DNA of 64,000 bases from Pseudarthrobacter sp. PS3-L1. GTDB lineage: Bacteria; Actinomycetota; Actinomycetes; Actinomycetales; Micrococcaceae. The notes under the pieces were generated by a model. The model saw nothing but the letters and a program-made list of their open reading frames with translations, did not search any database and was not told where the DNA came from. The DNA lies in contig NZ_JASISU010000006.1 of assembly GCF_030063285.1 (NCBI RefSeq), forward strand, positions 1 to 64,000. Reading direction: 5' to 3'. Shown here one piece after another: positions 17,086 through 25,561 of this stretch (its first letter is position 1; every line of letters starts with the position of its first letter). A program made the position numbers and the translations under genes.

Positions 17086-19941
17086 GTGGCCAAGGTCCGC
17101 GTACACGAGCTCGCCAAAGAGCTCGGTATCACTTCCAAAGATGCAGTGTCCAAACTGCAGGAACTGGGCGAATTCGTTCGTTCCGCGTCCTCAACAATTG
17201 AGGCGCCCGTTGTGCGCAAGCTGCGCAACGCCTATCCAGATGCAGCCCCAGCGAAGGCAGCCCCGGCCGCCGCGCCCAAGGCTCCAGCGCCCGCATCAGA
17301 GACCAAGCGTGCACCCGCACCCGGTCCGGCGGCGCCCAAGGCACCGGCTCCCGCTGCTAAGGCAGAAGCCCCTGCTGCTCCGGTAGCGCCGGCTGCTACC
17401 ACCCCCCAGGCCGAGGCACCGGCTGCCCCAGCTGCACCCTCACCAGGTGCCAAGCCAGGCGCACGTCCGGCACCCAAGGCTGAAACGCCTGCTGCTCCGG
17501 CGCGCTCCGGCGCGTCGGCACCCCGACCGGGCGGCCCCCGCCCCGGCAACAATCCCTTTGCTACGTCACAGGGCATGCCCCGTGGCCGTGGGGGCGATGG
17601 CGACCGCGCTTCCCGCCCTGGAAATAACCCGTTTGCACCTTCCCAGGGCATGCCCCGCTCCGGCGGACGTCCCGAAGGGGATCGTCCAGGTGGCCCCCGT
17701 CCGGCAGCAGGCACTGGCGGGCCGCGTCCAGGCGCACCCCGTCCGGCCGCTGCAGGAGCCGGTGGACCCCGTCCTGGCGCTCCTCGCCCCGCAGGGCCTC
17801 GCCCGGCAGGTGCTGGCGGCAACCGCCCCACGCCAGGAATGATGCCAAACCGTACTGAGCGTCCCGCGCCTGCAAGCGCTGGGCGTCCGGGTGGCGGCGC
17901 ACGTGGGCCAGGGCGCCCAGGTGCTCCCGGAACCGGCGGACCAGGTGCCGGTGGCGGCGCTCCCGCAGGCGGCGGGTTCGGCAAGGGTGGCCGCGGTCGC
18001 GGTGGCACCCAGGGTGCCTTCGGTAAGGGCGGTGCAGGCCGCGGAAAGCAGCGAAAGTCCAAGCGCGCAAAGCGTCAGGAACTCGAGCAGATGAGTGCTC
18101 CGTCGTTGGGTGGCGTTAGCGTACCCCGCGGTGATGGCAACACCATTGTGCGACTCCGTCGCGGTTCATCCATCACGGACTTCGCCGACAAGATCGAGGC
18201 GAACCCGGCAGCGCTTGTGACAGTTCTCTTCCACCTCGGTGAGATGGCGACTGCCACCCAGTCCTTGGATGAAGAAACGTTCGCACTACTTGGCGAAGAG
18301 CTGGGATACAAGCTCCAGGTTGTTTCCCCCGAGGATGAAGAGCGTGAACTGCTCTCCACCTTCGATATTGACTTCGATGCAGAACTTGAGGCCGAAGGCG
18401 ACGACGACCTTGAGGCCCGGCCTCCAGTTGTCACTGTCATGGGCCACGTGGACCACGGTAAAACCCGCCTCCTTGATGCCATCCGCAAGTCGGATGTCAT
18501 GGCTGGCGAACACGGTGGCATCACGCAGCACATTGGTGCGTACCAGGTCTCGCACATGCACGAAGACATTGACCGGAAGATTACCTTCATTGATACCCCG
18601 GGTCACGAGGCGTTCACCGCCATGCGTGCACGTGGTGCGAAGGTCACTGACATCGCCATCCTGGTTGTCGCAGCAGATGACGGGGTTATGCCCCAGACCG
18701 TTGAGGCGCTCAACCACGCACAGGCAGCCAATGTCCCGATCGTCGTTGCAGTGAACAAGATCGACAAGGAAGGCGCCAATCCTGAAAAGGTTCGCGGCCA
18801 GCTCACTGAGTACGGCCTTGTTCCTGAGGAATACGGCGGCGACACAATGTTTGTCGAGGTTTCTGCCCGCCAGAACCTCAACATCGATGAACTACTTGAG
18901 GCTGTTCTGCTCACCGCAGACGCTGCCCTCGACATGCGTGCCAACCCGAACAAGGACGCCCGCGGTATCGCCATCGAAGCAAACCTGGACAAGGGCCGCG
19001 GTTCCGTGGCCACGGTCCTGGTACAGTCCGGCTCCCTGCGGGTGGGCGATACCATCGTCGCTGGCACGGCGCACGGCCGCGTCCGTGCAATGTTCGACGA
19101 CGACGGCAGCGCGCTGACCGAGGCTGGCCCGTCCCGCCCCGTCCAGGTGCTGGGTCTTTCCAACGTCCCACGTGCAGGCGATACGTTCTTCGTGACGGCT
19201 GACGAGCGCACAGCCCGCCAGATCGCCGAGAAGCGCGAAGCAGCAGACCGCAACGCTGCGCTGGCCAAGCGACGCAAGCGCATCAGCCTGGAAGACTTCG
19301 ACCAGGCCGTTGCCGACGGCAAGATCGACACCCTTAACCTCATCCTCAAGGGTGATGTATCAGGTGCCGTGGAAGCTCTTGAGGATGCACTCCTCAAGAT
19401 CGACGTCGGTGAAGGCGTGCAGTTGCGGGTCATCCACCGCGGCGTGGGTGCCATCACCCAGAACGACGTCAACCTGGCAACAGTGGACAGCGCCGTCATC
19501 ATCGGCTTCAACGTCAAGCCCGCCGAGCGAGTTGCTGAACTGGCAGACCGCGAAGGCGTGGACATGCGCTTCTACTCCGTCATCTACGCAGCAATTGATG
19601 ACATTGAGCTGGCCCTCAAGGGCATGCTCAAGCCGGAGTACGAGGAAGTCCAGCTGGGCACCGCAGAGGTCCGTGAAGTGTTCAGGTCTTCCAAGTTCGG
19701 CAACATTGCTGGCTCGATCGTTCGCTCCGGTATCATCCGGCGTAACGCGAAGGCACGCATCAGCCGAGACGGCAAGATCATCGGCGAGAACCTCACCGTT
19801 GAGACGCTCAAGCGTTTCAAGGACGACGCAACCGAGGTCCGGACGGACTTCGAGTGTGGTATCGGCCTTGGTTCGTTCAACGACATCAACGAGGGTGACA
19901 CCATCGAGACCTTCGAGATGCGCGAAAAGCCGCGCGTCTAA
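17086..19941 (+). CDS. infB: Translation initiation factor IF-2
   Basis: GTPase that places initiator tRNA on the 30S subunit, 951 residues. Residues 1-55 hold the IF2N module ([20 protein letters not shown]); about 55-325 is Ala/Pro then Gly/Arg/Pro-rich and disordered, including two copies of GNNPFA-x-SQGMPR at about 154-166 and 179-191. A second IF2N module ([19 protein letters not shown]) precedes the G domain: G1 GHVDHGKT near 452, G3 DTPGHE near 503, G4 NKID near 556. Domains II, III and IV follow to the end. GTG start with AGGAGA upstream. Two hairpins follow the stop. Confidence 0.97.
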   Translation: MAKVRVHELAKELGITSKDAVSKLQELGEFVRSASSTIEAPVVRKLRNAYPDAAPAKAAPAAAPKAPAPASETKRAPAPGPAAPKAPAPAAKAEAPAAPVAPAATTPQAEAPAAPAAPSPGAKPGARPAPKAETPAAPARSGASAPRPGGPRPGNNPFATSQGMPRGRGGDGDRASRPGNNPFAPSQGMPRSGGRPEGDRPGGPRPAAGTGGPRPGAPRPAAAGAGGPRPGAPRPAGPRPAGAGGNRPTPGMMPNRTERPAPASAGRPGGGARGPGRPGAPGTGGPGAGGGAPAGGGFGKGGRGRGGTQGAFGKGGAGRGKQRKSKRAKRQELEQMSAPSLGGVSVPRGDGNTIVRLRRGSSITDFADKIEANPAALVTVLFHLGEMATATQSLDEETFALLGEELGYKLQVVSPEDEERELLSTFDIDFDAELEAEGDDDLEARPPVVTVMGHVDHGKTRLLDAIRKSDVMAGEHGGITQHIGAYQVSHMHEDIDRKITFIDTPGHEAFTAMRARGAKVTDIAILVVAADDGVMPQTVEALNHAQAANVPIVVAVNKIDKEGANPEKVRGQLTEYGLVPEEYGGDTMFVEVSARQNLNIDELLEAVLLTADAALDMRANPNKDARGIAIEANLDKGRGSVATVLVQSGSLRVGDTIVAGTAHGRVRAMFDDDGSALTEAGPSRPVQVLGLSNVPRAGDTFFVTADERTARQIAEKREAADRNAALAKRRKRISLEDFDQAVADGKIDTLNLILKGDVSGAVEALEDALLKIDVGEGVQLRVIHRGVGAITQNDVNLATVDSAVIIGFNVKPAERVAELADREGVDMRFYSVIYAAIDDIELALKGMLKPEYEEVQLGTAEVREVFRSSKFGNIAGSIVRSGIIRRNAKARISRDGKIIGENLTVETLKRFKDDATEVRTDFECGIGLGSFNDINEGDTIETFEMREKPRV

Positions 19942-19951
19942 GGTGTTGTCC

Positions 19952-19990
19952 AGGGGCGGGGCCGTCGGATTTTTCGGCGGTCCCGCCCCT
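19952..19990 (+). terminator. Strong hairpin after infB (first of two)
   Basis: AGGGGCGGG (19952-19960) pairs with CCCGCCCCT (19982-19990); an inner GCCG/CGGC can extend it, with five T in the loop. It begins 10 bp after the infB stop. Confidence 0.6.
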
Positions 19991-19992
19991 AC

Positions 19993-20031
19993 GCCGGGCG
20001 GCAATGGATCTTGGATCCAGTGCCGCCCGGC
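19993..20031 (+). terminator. Second hairpin between infB and rbfA
   Basis: Arms 19993-20010 and 20014-20031 are complementary over 18 bp with one mismatch (A20003 against G20020... opposite base) and a 3-base loop TTG; GGATCTTGGATCC forms the tip. It follows the first hairpin by two bases, so infB and rbfA are separated by two back-to-back structures. Confidence 0.6.
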
Positions 20032-20176
20032 TTCGGCAGGCCCGATGCCACTCCCAGGCCGCCGGCGAAATCCCAGTGGAGTCCGTCGTTGACTCCCCGT
20101 AGTGCGTGGCAGAAAACTGAAACGATCGACCCCGCCCACCAGGCGCCGTCGTACATCCAAATTTTTAGGAGTGGAA

Positions 20177-20614
20177 ATGGCTGATCCCGCACGGGCTGCC
20201 AAGTTGGCGCAGCGTATCAAGGTTGTTGTTGCCGAAGCCCTAGGCCGGAGGGTCAAGGATCCCCGGCTCGAGGGAATCACCATCACTGATGCCCGCGTGA
20301 CGAACGACCTCCAGCACGCCACGCTGTACTACACGGTGCTGGGCGACCAGGAGCTCCAGGACGATGCTGCCAAGGGGCTTGAGAAGGCCAAGGGCGTGCT
20401 GCGTCAGGAAGTGGGCCGCAACGTGACTGTCCGCCTCACTCCGACCCTGGAGTTCGTCGCTGACCGGATCCCTGAAGTTGCGTCCAACCTTGAGGAACTG
20501 CTCCGTGAGGCCCGACGTCGGGATGCGGAAGTAGCCGCCCTGGCCGAAACAGCCAAGCACGCGGGTGACGCCGACCCATACAAGAGCGCTGACGAAGAAG
20601 ACGACGAGAAATAG
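20177..20614 (+). CDS. rbfA: 30S ribosome-binding factor RbfA
   Basis: KH-fold factor for 16S rRNA 5' processing and cold adaptation, 145 residues. Family signatures: [55 protein letters not shown]. The C-terminal 25 residues are acidic and variable. ATG 20177 with TAGGAGTGG just upstream is a strong start; an open frame upstream lacks family residues. Two hairpins lie between infB and this gene, so a separate promoter in 20032-20176 is likely. A bidirectional terminator follows. Confidence 0.95.
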   Translation: MADPARAAKLAQRIKVVVAEALGRRVKDPRLEGITITDARVTNDLQHATLYYTVLGDQELQDDAAKGLEKAKGVLRQEVGRNVTVRLTPTLEFVADRIPEVASNLEELLREARRRDAEVAALAETAKHAGDADPYKSADEEDDEK

Positions 20615-20631
20615 GACGTCCGCTGGGAGGG

Positions 20632-20671
20632 AAGCCCGGATGGCCAGAAGATTTTCTGGCCATCCGGGCTT
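20632..20671. terminator. Bidirectional terminator between rbfA and the aminotransferase
   Basis: 18-bp perfect stem: AAGCCCGGATGGCCAGAA (20632-20649) and its complement (20654-20671), 4-base loop GATT. A-rich base on one side and T-rich on the other serve both directions. It lies 17 bp after rbfA and 46 bp after the convergent gene's stop. Confidence 0.8.
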
Positions 20672-20717
20672 TGCCTTATGTCCAGCCTGACTTTTCAACC
20701 CACCAGCGTTCAGCCCG

Positions 20718-21890
20718 TCAGCTCGCGGGTAGGCGTTGTGGCAGGCGGGAAAGACCCTCGAGAAGGTCCCGGGTGGGACCGCACAAGGCAATCCGGACCC
20801 AGCCTTCGCCAATGGAACCGAAAGCAGTTCCCGGGGCGAGCGCGACCTTCGATTCCGCAAGGAAAGTCCTGGTCCAGGTCCGGACATCGCCACCGCTGAC
20901 ATGGGAGACGTCCGCCCAGAGATAGAAGGCTCCCTGGGCATCGAGGAACTGGATGCCCAAAGAACGCAGGACTGCCGAAGCAGCGTCCCGGTTGGTGCGG
21001 TAGTGTTCACGCGCCTGGACGACGTAGTCCTGGGAACCCGTCAGGGCTGCCAGTGCAGCGTACTGCGAGGGAGACGCGACGCAGGACACTGTTGCCTCCA
21101 TGATGTTGTTGGTCAGTTGTTCCAGTCCTGGCGGACAGATCAGGGCACCAATACGAAGGCCTGTCAGTCCGTAGGTCTTCGACAGCGTCAGTGAGGTGAA
21201 TACCCGGGCTTCCCCGGGTACGTCGCTGTCGAACGCGGCTGGGCTTACATGGGGCACATCAAACGTGAAAGCTTCATAGCAGTCATCCGCGATGATCCAG
21301 AGGTCATGACGACGCGCAAGATCTACCAGTTCCTCAGTTCGTTGTGCGCTGAGGACCGCACCCAGGGGATTGGATGGGGAGTTCAGCACCAGCACTCGGG
21401 TGCGGTCGCCGATGAGTCTCTCCACATCCTCTATCTGGGGCTCGAAGTCCTGTTCCGGGTAGAGCGGATACTCCACCGGAACTGCCTGCAGCAGTCGCCC
21501 AGTCATGGCAAAGGTCGGGTACCCCGGATTGGGGATCAGGATTTCGTCGCCTGGCCCGAGCAGCAGGCTCATGGCCAGATGCAGTCCCTGTTGGGCTCCA
21601 GCAACAATATGGACCCTGTCCGCAGCCACAGCGGGCGCCCCCGGACCGCTGCGCTCCCGCTGCCTCGCTGCGAAGGCCTCCCGCAGGGCAGGTAGTCCGG
21701 CGTTGGGCGTGTAGTTCGTCTCATCGCGGTCCAGGCACGCAATTCCGGCATCCAGGATGTGCCGGGGGAGCGGGAAGCCCGGTTCGCCAATCGACAGGAC
21801 GATGGCACCAGGGGTATTCCAGGCTGCTTCGGTGATCTCCCGGATCTGATTCGCGGGAACTGAACTGATATGTGCGGCGAGCTCTGGCAT
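20718..21890 (-). CDS. Fold-type I PLP-dependent aminotransferase
   Basis: 390-residue class I/II aminotransferase. Seen: IVLSIGEPGFPLP near the N-terminus, NYTPNAGLPALREAF, LNSPSNPLGAVLS with the conserved Asn, IIADDCYEAF with the PLP-binding Asp-x-x-Tyr, and SLTLSKTYGLTGLRIG with the Schiff-base Lys near residue 237, then an Arg in GWVRIALCGP for the carboxylate. Start ATG 21890 has AGGATGG upstream; earlier in-frame codons extend into truB leader DNA. The amino donor and substrate cannot be fixed; no linked pathway genes. It is opposite to the rbfA-truB block and divergent from truB. Confidence 0.85.
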   Translation of the reverse strand: MPELAAHISSVPANQIREITEAAWNTPGAIVLSIGEPGFPLPRHILDAGIACLDRDETNYTPNAGLPALREAFAARQRERSGPGAPAVAADRVHIVAGAQQGLHLAMSLLLGPGDEILIPNPGYPTFAMTGRLLQAVPVEYPLYPEQDFEPQIEDVERLIGDRTRVLVLNSPSNPLGAVLSAQRTEELVDLARRHDLWIIADDCYEAFTFDVPHVSPAAFDSDVPGEARVFTSLTLSKTYGLTGLRIGALICPPGLEQLTNNIMEATVSCVASPSQYAALAALTGSQDYVVQAREHYRTNRDAASAVLRSLGIQFLDAQGAFYLWADVSHVSGGDVRTWTRTFLAESKVALAPGTAFGSIGEGWVRIALCGPTRDLLEGLSRLPQRLPAS

Positions 21891-21937
21891 GACAGCCATC
21901 CTAACTGTCACCGTCTCAACTACCTGAGCTCTCCAGA

Positions 21938-21943
21938 TATACT
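21938..21943 (+). promoter_or_regulatory. Candidate -10 element for truB
   Basis: TATACT lies 7 bp before the truB GTG, so the transcript would have almost no leader. No good -35 at 16-18 bp spacing is seen (closest TCAACT at 21916), so support is weak. Confidence 0.3.
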
Positions 21944-21950
21944 CGGAAGC

Positions 21951-22862
21951 GTGCTTTCTGGACTGGTGATAGTGGACAAACCGCAAGGATGGACCAGCCA
22001 TGATGTGGTGGGTCGGATGCGGCGGCTCTCGGGCACCCGAAAAGTGGGTCATGCAGGGACGTTGGATCCCATGGCAACCGGTGTCCTGGTCATTGGTATC
22101 AACAAGGCCACACGCCTCCTGACCTATATTGTGGGTACCTCCAAGACCTACACGGCCACGATTCGCCTTGGCCAGTCCACCATTACCGATGACGCTGAGG
22201 GTGAGGTCACCTCAACCCTGAGTGTGGGGGGAGTGCTGGACAAGGCAATCCACGATGGTGTCGCAGTCCTCCGGGGCCCCATCTTGCAGGTGCCCAGCAG
22301 CGTCAGCGCTATAAAAGTCAACGGTGAACGCGCCTACGCCCGCGTGCGATCGGGTGAGGACGTTAAGTTGGCGCCGCGCCCCGTCACGATCCATCGCTTC
22401 GACGTGCATGACATCCGCCGCGACGCTGGCCTGGATGTGGTCGATCTTGATGTCACAGTCGAGTGCTCCTCAGGAACCTATATCCGCGCGCTTGCCCGTG
22501 ATCTTGGGACGGCACTTGGCGTAGGGGGTCATCTAACTGCGCTCCGCCGGACCCGGGTGGGACCCTATTCCCTTGATCAGGCCCGAACGCTGGAGCAGTT
22601 GGCCGAGGAACTCACTGTCCTTGATATCTCCGACGCTGCCCGTGCCCTGATGCCAAACCGCGAACTGACGGAGGAGGAATCCACGGAAATTTCCTTTGGG
22701 AGGCGGATTGCTGCTGGCCCTACCGAGGTTCAGGCCACCGCGGAGGCGCCGGCAGCAGCCTTTGGTCCCGATGGGAACCTGGTGGCACTCCTTGCTGACA
22801 GCGGTAACTCCGCAAAGCCCGTGCTGGTCTTCGCACCCGACAACGAACGGCGCACCAGCTAG
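21951..22862 (+). CDS. truB: tRNA pseudouridine(55) synthase
   Basis: Makes pseudouridine 55 in the T-loop of tRNAs. 303 residues. LSGLVIVDKPQGWTSHDVV opens the protein; the catalytic Asp39 is in GHAGTLDPMATGVL; AIKVNGERAYARVRSGE and VECSSGTYIRALARDLG are the other conserved motifs. A C-terminal PUA-like segment follows from about 225. Start GTG 21951 fits the family; the longer open frame would overlap the divergent aminotransferase start. Followed after 2 bp by a small membrane protein gene. Confidence 0.95.
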   Translation: MLSGLVIVDKPQGWTSHDVVGRMRRLSGTRKVGHAGTLDPMATGVLVIGINKATRLLTYIVGTSKTYTATIRLGQSTITDDAEGEVTSTLSVGGVLDKAIHDGVAVLRGPILQVPSSVSAIKVNGERAYARVRSGEDVKLAPRPVTIHRFDVHDIRRDAGLDVVDLDVTVECSSGTYIRALARDLGTALGVGGHLTALRRTRVGPYSLDQARTLEQLAEELTVLDISDAARALMPNRELTEEESTEISFGRRIAAGPTEVQATAEAPAAAFGPDGNLVALLADSGNSAKPVLVFAPDNERRTS

Positions 22863-22864
22863 GT

Positions 22865-23218
22865 ATGGACGCATATTTTTACATCATCCTTGGTGTTGGG
22901 CTGCTCTCGACGATCATCTGCCTTACTGCTGGGCTGCTGAAAAAAGCTCCCAATGACACCACAATCCTCTCCGTTGCGGCGGTGGAAGTTGCTCTGCTTG
23001 TTTATCTTGTGGGGTCAGTTATCCGTGTCATTGCTGGTGAGAATATTGCGGGGGAGGCATGGGAGTTCTGGGGTTACTTGGCAACAGCTTTGCTGCTGCC
23101 TCCCATTGCTGTGTACTGGTCCATTCTGGAACGGACACGGTGGAGCAATTTTGTCCTGGCCGCCGTCGGGGTTACCGCTGTGGTCATGGCCGCGCGGATG
23201 AATCAAATCTGGTACTGA
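22865..23218 (+). CDS. Small integral membrane protein, unknown
   Basis: 117 residues with four hydrophobic segments (about 5-24, 35-55, 66-85, 93-112), short loops and an N-terminal DAYFYIILGVG. I do not recognise a characterised family. It starts 2 bp after truB and is followed 19 bp later by another membrane protein, so truB, both membrane genes and perhaps ribF may share transcripts. Similar paired small membrane genes sit at this place in related actinobacteria, but no function is known to me. Confidence 0.65.
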   Translation: MDAYFYIILGVGLLSTIICLTAGLLKKAPNDTTILSVAAVEVALLVYLVGSVIRVIAGENIAGEAWEFWGYLATALLLPPIAVYWSILERTRWSNFVLAAVGVTAVVMAARMNQIWY

Positions 23219-23237
23219 AGTGGAAGAAGGTCCTCGC

Positions 23238-23720
23238 ATGAGCCCACGGCCCATTGATCCGGCCAGCGACGCTACCGCTGACAAGCCTCGTAACACCCGC
23301 AATACGGGCCCCGGCAGGCTTCTCATCGCCGTCTATGCCGTTTTTGCGATTTCCGCCACAGCACGCGCCGGGTACCAGATCCTTACCAAGTTCGGCGAGG
23401 CGCCGCTGGCGTATACCCTTTCGGCCTTCGCCGCTGTGGTCTACATTATTGCGACGGTCTCACTGTCCAAACCTGGCGTTACCTGGTTCAAAGTCTCCGT
23501 AGCGGCACTCGTGGTGGAACTTGTTGGCGTACTGGTGGTGGGTGCCCTCAGTGTGTTCGATGCGGTGAACTTCCCGCACCAAACCGTCTGGTCACTGTTC
23601 GGGCGAGGCTACGGTTTCATTCCACTGCTGCTTCCCATCCTGGGACTGATTTGGCTCTACCGGCGTCGTCCCAGTGCCGTCCACCGGGCGCCCGCAGGAA
23701 CCCAGGACACTGCGCCGTAG
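23238..23720 (+). CDS. Integral membrane protein, unknown
   Basis: 160 residues. A polar N-terminus of about 25 residues precedes four hydrophobic segments (about 28-48, 60-78, 88-110, 128-148), then a basic, Pro/Ala-rich tail. ATG 23238 has GAAGG 8 bases upstream; an in-frame GTG at 23220 is the alternative. It resembles actinobacterial conserved membrane proteins near ribF. Conserved hydrophilic residues that would suggest catalysis are not seen. Role unknown. Confidence 0.65.
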   Translation: MSPRPIDPASDATADKPRNTRNTGPGRLLIAVYAVFAISATARAGYQILTKFGEAPLAYTLSAFAAVVYIIATVSLSKPGVTWFKVSVAALVVELVGVLVVGALSVFDAVNFPHQTVWSLFGRGYGFIPLLLPILGLIWLYRRRPSAVHRAPAGTQDTAP

Positions 23721-23818
23721 ACAATTCTGGCTGCTGCGTGAATGCGGGTAACCTTAGATAGTCCCGGAACCGGTTGGCTTCCAGGGGCACGTCAAAAAAG
23801 TCGTTAGAGGCGAGGGTG

Positions 23819-24808
23819 ATGGTCCACATCTGGAACGATCCGTCTGAGGTCCCAGTGGACTTTGGGCCATCGGTTGTGACATTCGGAAACTTCGATGGTG
23901 TCCACAGGGGACACCAGCAGGTGCTTTCCCAAGTCATCCGGACTGCCAAACGCAACCGCGCCAAAGCCGTGGCAGTGACATTCGATCCGCATCCGTCAGT
24001 GATTCATCGACCGGACTCGGCTCCGGAACTCATCATGGGCCAGCAGGATAAGCTCCAGGCAATGTCGGCCCTGGGTATCGACGGCATCTTGGTGCTCAGA
24101 TATTCGCTGGATCTGGCGCAGCTCACCCCTGAGGAATTTGTTGACAGTATCCTTGTTGGTTCCCTGCATGCCGAGCATGTCGTGGTGGGCCATGATGCGC
24201 GGTTCGGTCGGAACAATAGCGGCGACCTCGACACCATGAAAGAGCTAGGACTGCGCCTCGGATTCGAAGTCCAGGTGATCAGCGAGTTTGGTTCAGAGGG
24301 GTACCCGCTGCACGCCGGGGGTGGGGATAGTCGTCGATGTTCCTCCACCTGGATCCGTGAAGCCTTGCAAGACGGCGACGTTGCCACTGCCGCGTCTGTC
24401 CTTGGCAGGTCCCATCACATGCGCGGGGAAGTCGTCCACGGTGCGGCACGCGGCCGGGAACTGGGCTTTCCTACGGCGAACCTATCGGCCGGTGCTACCG
24501 GGCTGATCCCAGCTGATGGTATCTATGCCGGCTGGCTTGTAGACCAGGCGGGTACACGCTGGCCTGCTGCGATATCCGTTGGATCGAATCCCACGTTTGA
24601 GGGCGTCAGTCGACAGGTCGAAGCCCATGTGATTGACAGGCCGGACGAGGCCGTGGAGGAGTTTGACCTCTATGGGCAGAACGTGTTGGTGGAGTTCGTG
24701 GCACGGCTCCGAGGCATGGTTGCCTACACCGGTCCCGAGGCGTTGATTGAGCAGATGAGACTTGATGTGGCACAAACGCGCGAGTTGTTGCTCACTGCAG
24801 CGACCTAA
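23819..24808 (+). CDS. ribF: Bifunctional riboflavin kinase/FMN adenylyltransferase
   Basis: Makes FMN and FAD from riboflavin, 329 residues. N-terminal adenylyltransferase: TFGNFDGVHRGHQ (residues 21-33) with the nucleotide-binding His, VVGHDARFGRNNSGD near 122-136 and SRRCSSTWIREAL near 173-185. C-terminal flavokinase about 195-325 with GRELGFPTANL and the metal/phosphate region SVGSNPTF. ATG 23819 has AGAGG 8 bases upstream; longer in-frame starts lack family sequence. Lies between truB and rpsO as in other actinobacteria. No FMN riboswitch is visible upstream. Confidence 0.95.
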   Translation: MVHIWNDPSEVPVDFGPSVVTFGNFDGVHRGHQQVLSQVIRTAKRNRAKAVAVTFDPHPSVIHRPDSAPELIMGQQDKLQAMSALGIDGILVLRYSLDLAQLTPEEFVDSILVGSLHAEHVVVGHDARFGRNNSGDLDTMKELGLRLGFEVQVISEFGSEGYPLHAGGGDSRRCSSTWIREALQDGDVATAASVLGRSHHMRGEVVHGAARGRELGFPTANLSAGATGLIPADGIYAGWLVDQAGTRWPAAISVGSNPTFEGVSRQVEAHVIDRPDEAVEEFDLYGQNVLVEFVARLRGMVAYTGPEALIEQMRLDVAQTRELLLTAAT

Positions 24809-25039
24809 GCGCTTCTCGACGCGACTCAACTCCCTGGCTTGACGGGCTGAGGGTCCGATCACACTGGCAGGGCGTGTTTCGACAAGATCACGGGCGTGCC
24901 GGTAAGCTCGGGAGTGGAATCGGCTGCAGTCCGTGGTGGCTGGTTCCTGTTGTGCAGCACGAATCCGATGATTTGGCAGCCAACGCACCCGGCAGTGACC
25001 TACTGAATCGGGCCTCACGGCACATCTCAAGGAGTTATT

Positions 25040-25309
25040 GTGGCACTTGACGCCGCTGTAAAGCAGTCCATCATCAAGGATTTCGCAACATCCGAGGGCG
25101 ACACTGGTTCACCCGAGGTCCAGGTTGCAGTCCTGACCCAGCGGATCAAGGATCTGACTGAGCACATGAAGGAGCACAAGCACGATTACCACACCCAGCG
25201 CGGTCTGCTGGGCATGGTTGGTCGTCGTAAGCGCATGCTTGGCTACCTCAAGAACACTGACATTGCCCGCTACCGTGCGCTCATCGAGCGCCTCGGCCTG
25301 CGCCGCTAG
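25040..25309 (+). CDS. rpsO: 30S ribosomal protein S15
   Basis: 89-residue S15, which binds the central domain of 16S rRNA. The whole family pattern is present: [36 protein letters not shown] and [13 protein letters not shown] at the C-terminus. GTG 25040 has a good AAGGAG five bases upstream. The 231 bp leader (24809-25039) could hold a promoter (TTGACG at 24839) and an S15 feedback site, but no clear structure was identified. A terminator hairpin follows, then pnp. Confidence 0.97.
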   Translation: MALDAAVKQSIIKDFATSEGDTGSPEVQVAVLTQRIKDLTEHMKEHKHDYHTQRGLLGMVGRRKRMLGYLKNTDIARYRALIERLGLRR

Positions 25310-25319
25310 TCAGACTTTC

Positions 25320-25356
25320 GGAAACGGCCCGTCCTCTCTGGGGCCGGGTCGTTTCC
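25320..25356 (+). terminator. Hairpin after rpsO
   Basis: GGAAACGGCCCG (25320-25331) pairs with CGGGTCGTTTCC (25345-25356), 12 bp with one G-T pair and a 13-base loop, 11 bp after the rpsO stop. No long T-run. It may terminate or mark the 3' end of rpsO mRNA in a partly read-through rpsO-pnp transcript. Confidence 0.6.
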
Positions 25357-25398
25357 TGTACTGAAAATTCCATAGGAGGATCAACCGCATCACGCATT

Positions 25399-25453
25399 CG
25401 CGGTCCTCGGTAGTGATTCCCGGGAACGGTGTCGACGGTCTTCGAGGACCGTG
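25399..25453 (+). promoter_or_regulatory. Structured pnp leader hairpin
   Basis: CGGTCCTCG (25401-25409) pairs exactly with CGAGGACCG (25443-25451), extended by two more pairs at the base. It lies 110 bp before the pnp start. In other bacteria a pnp leader hairpin is cut by RNase III and then used for PNPase autoregulation; a similar role here is inferred from position and shape only. Confidence 0.45.
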
Positions 25454-25561
25454 CACGCCGGCCCGTGGGTCTCGATCGATGACCGGGTGCAGTGCAGGAC
25501 AGTAGACAGATGCTGGCCTGGGTTGATGCGGCTGGACTCCCGTTACCCAAAGGAAACGGAG

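Noticed and set aside
24575..24600. GGATCGAATCCC as a tRNA T-loop
   Set aside because: It lies within ribF and no acceptor or anticodon stem can be built around it.
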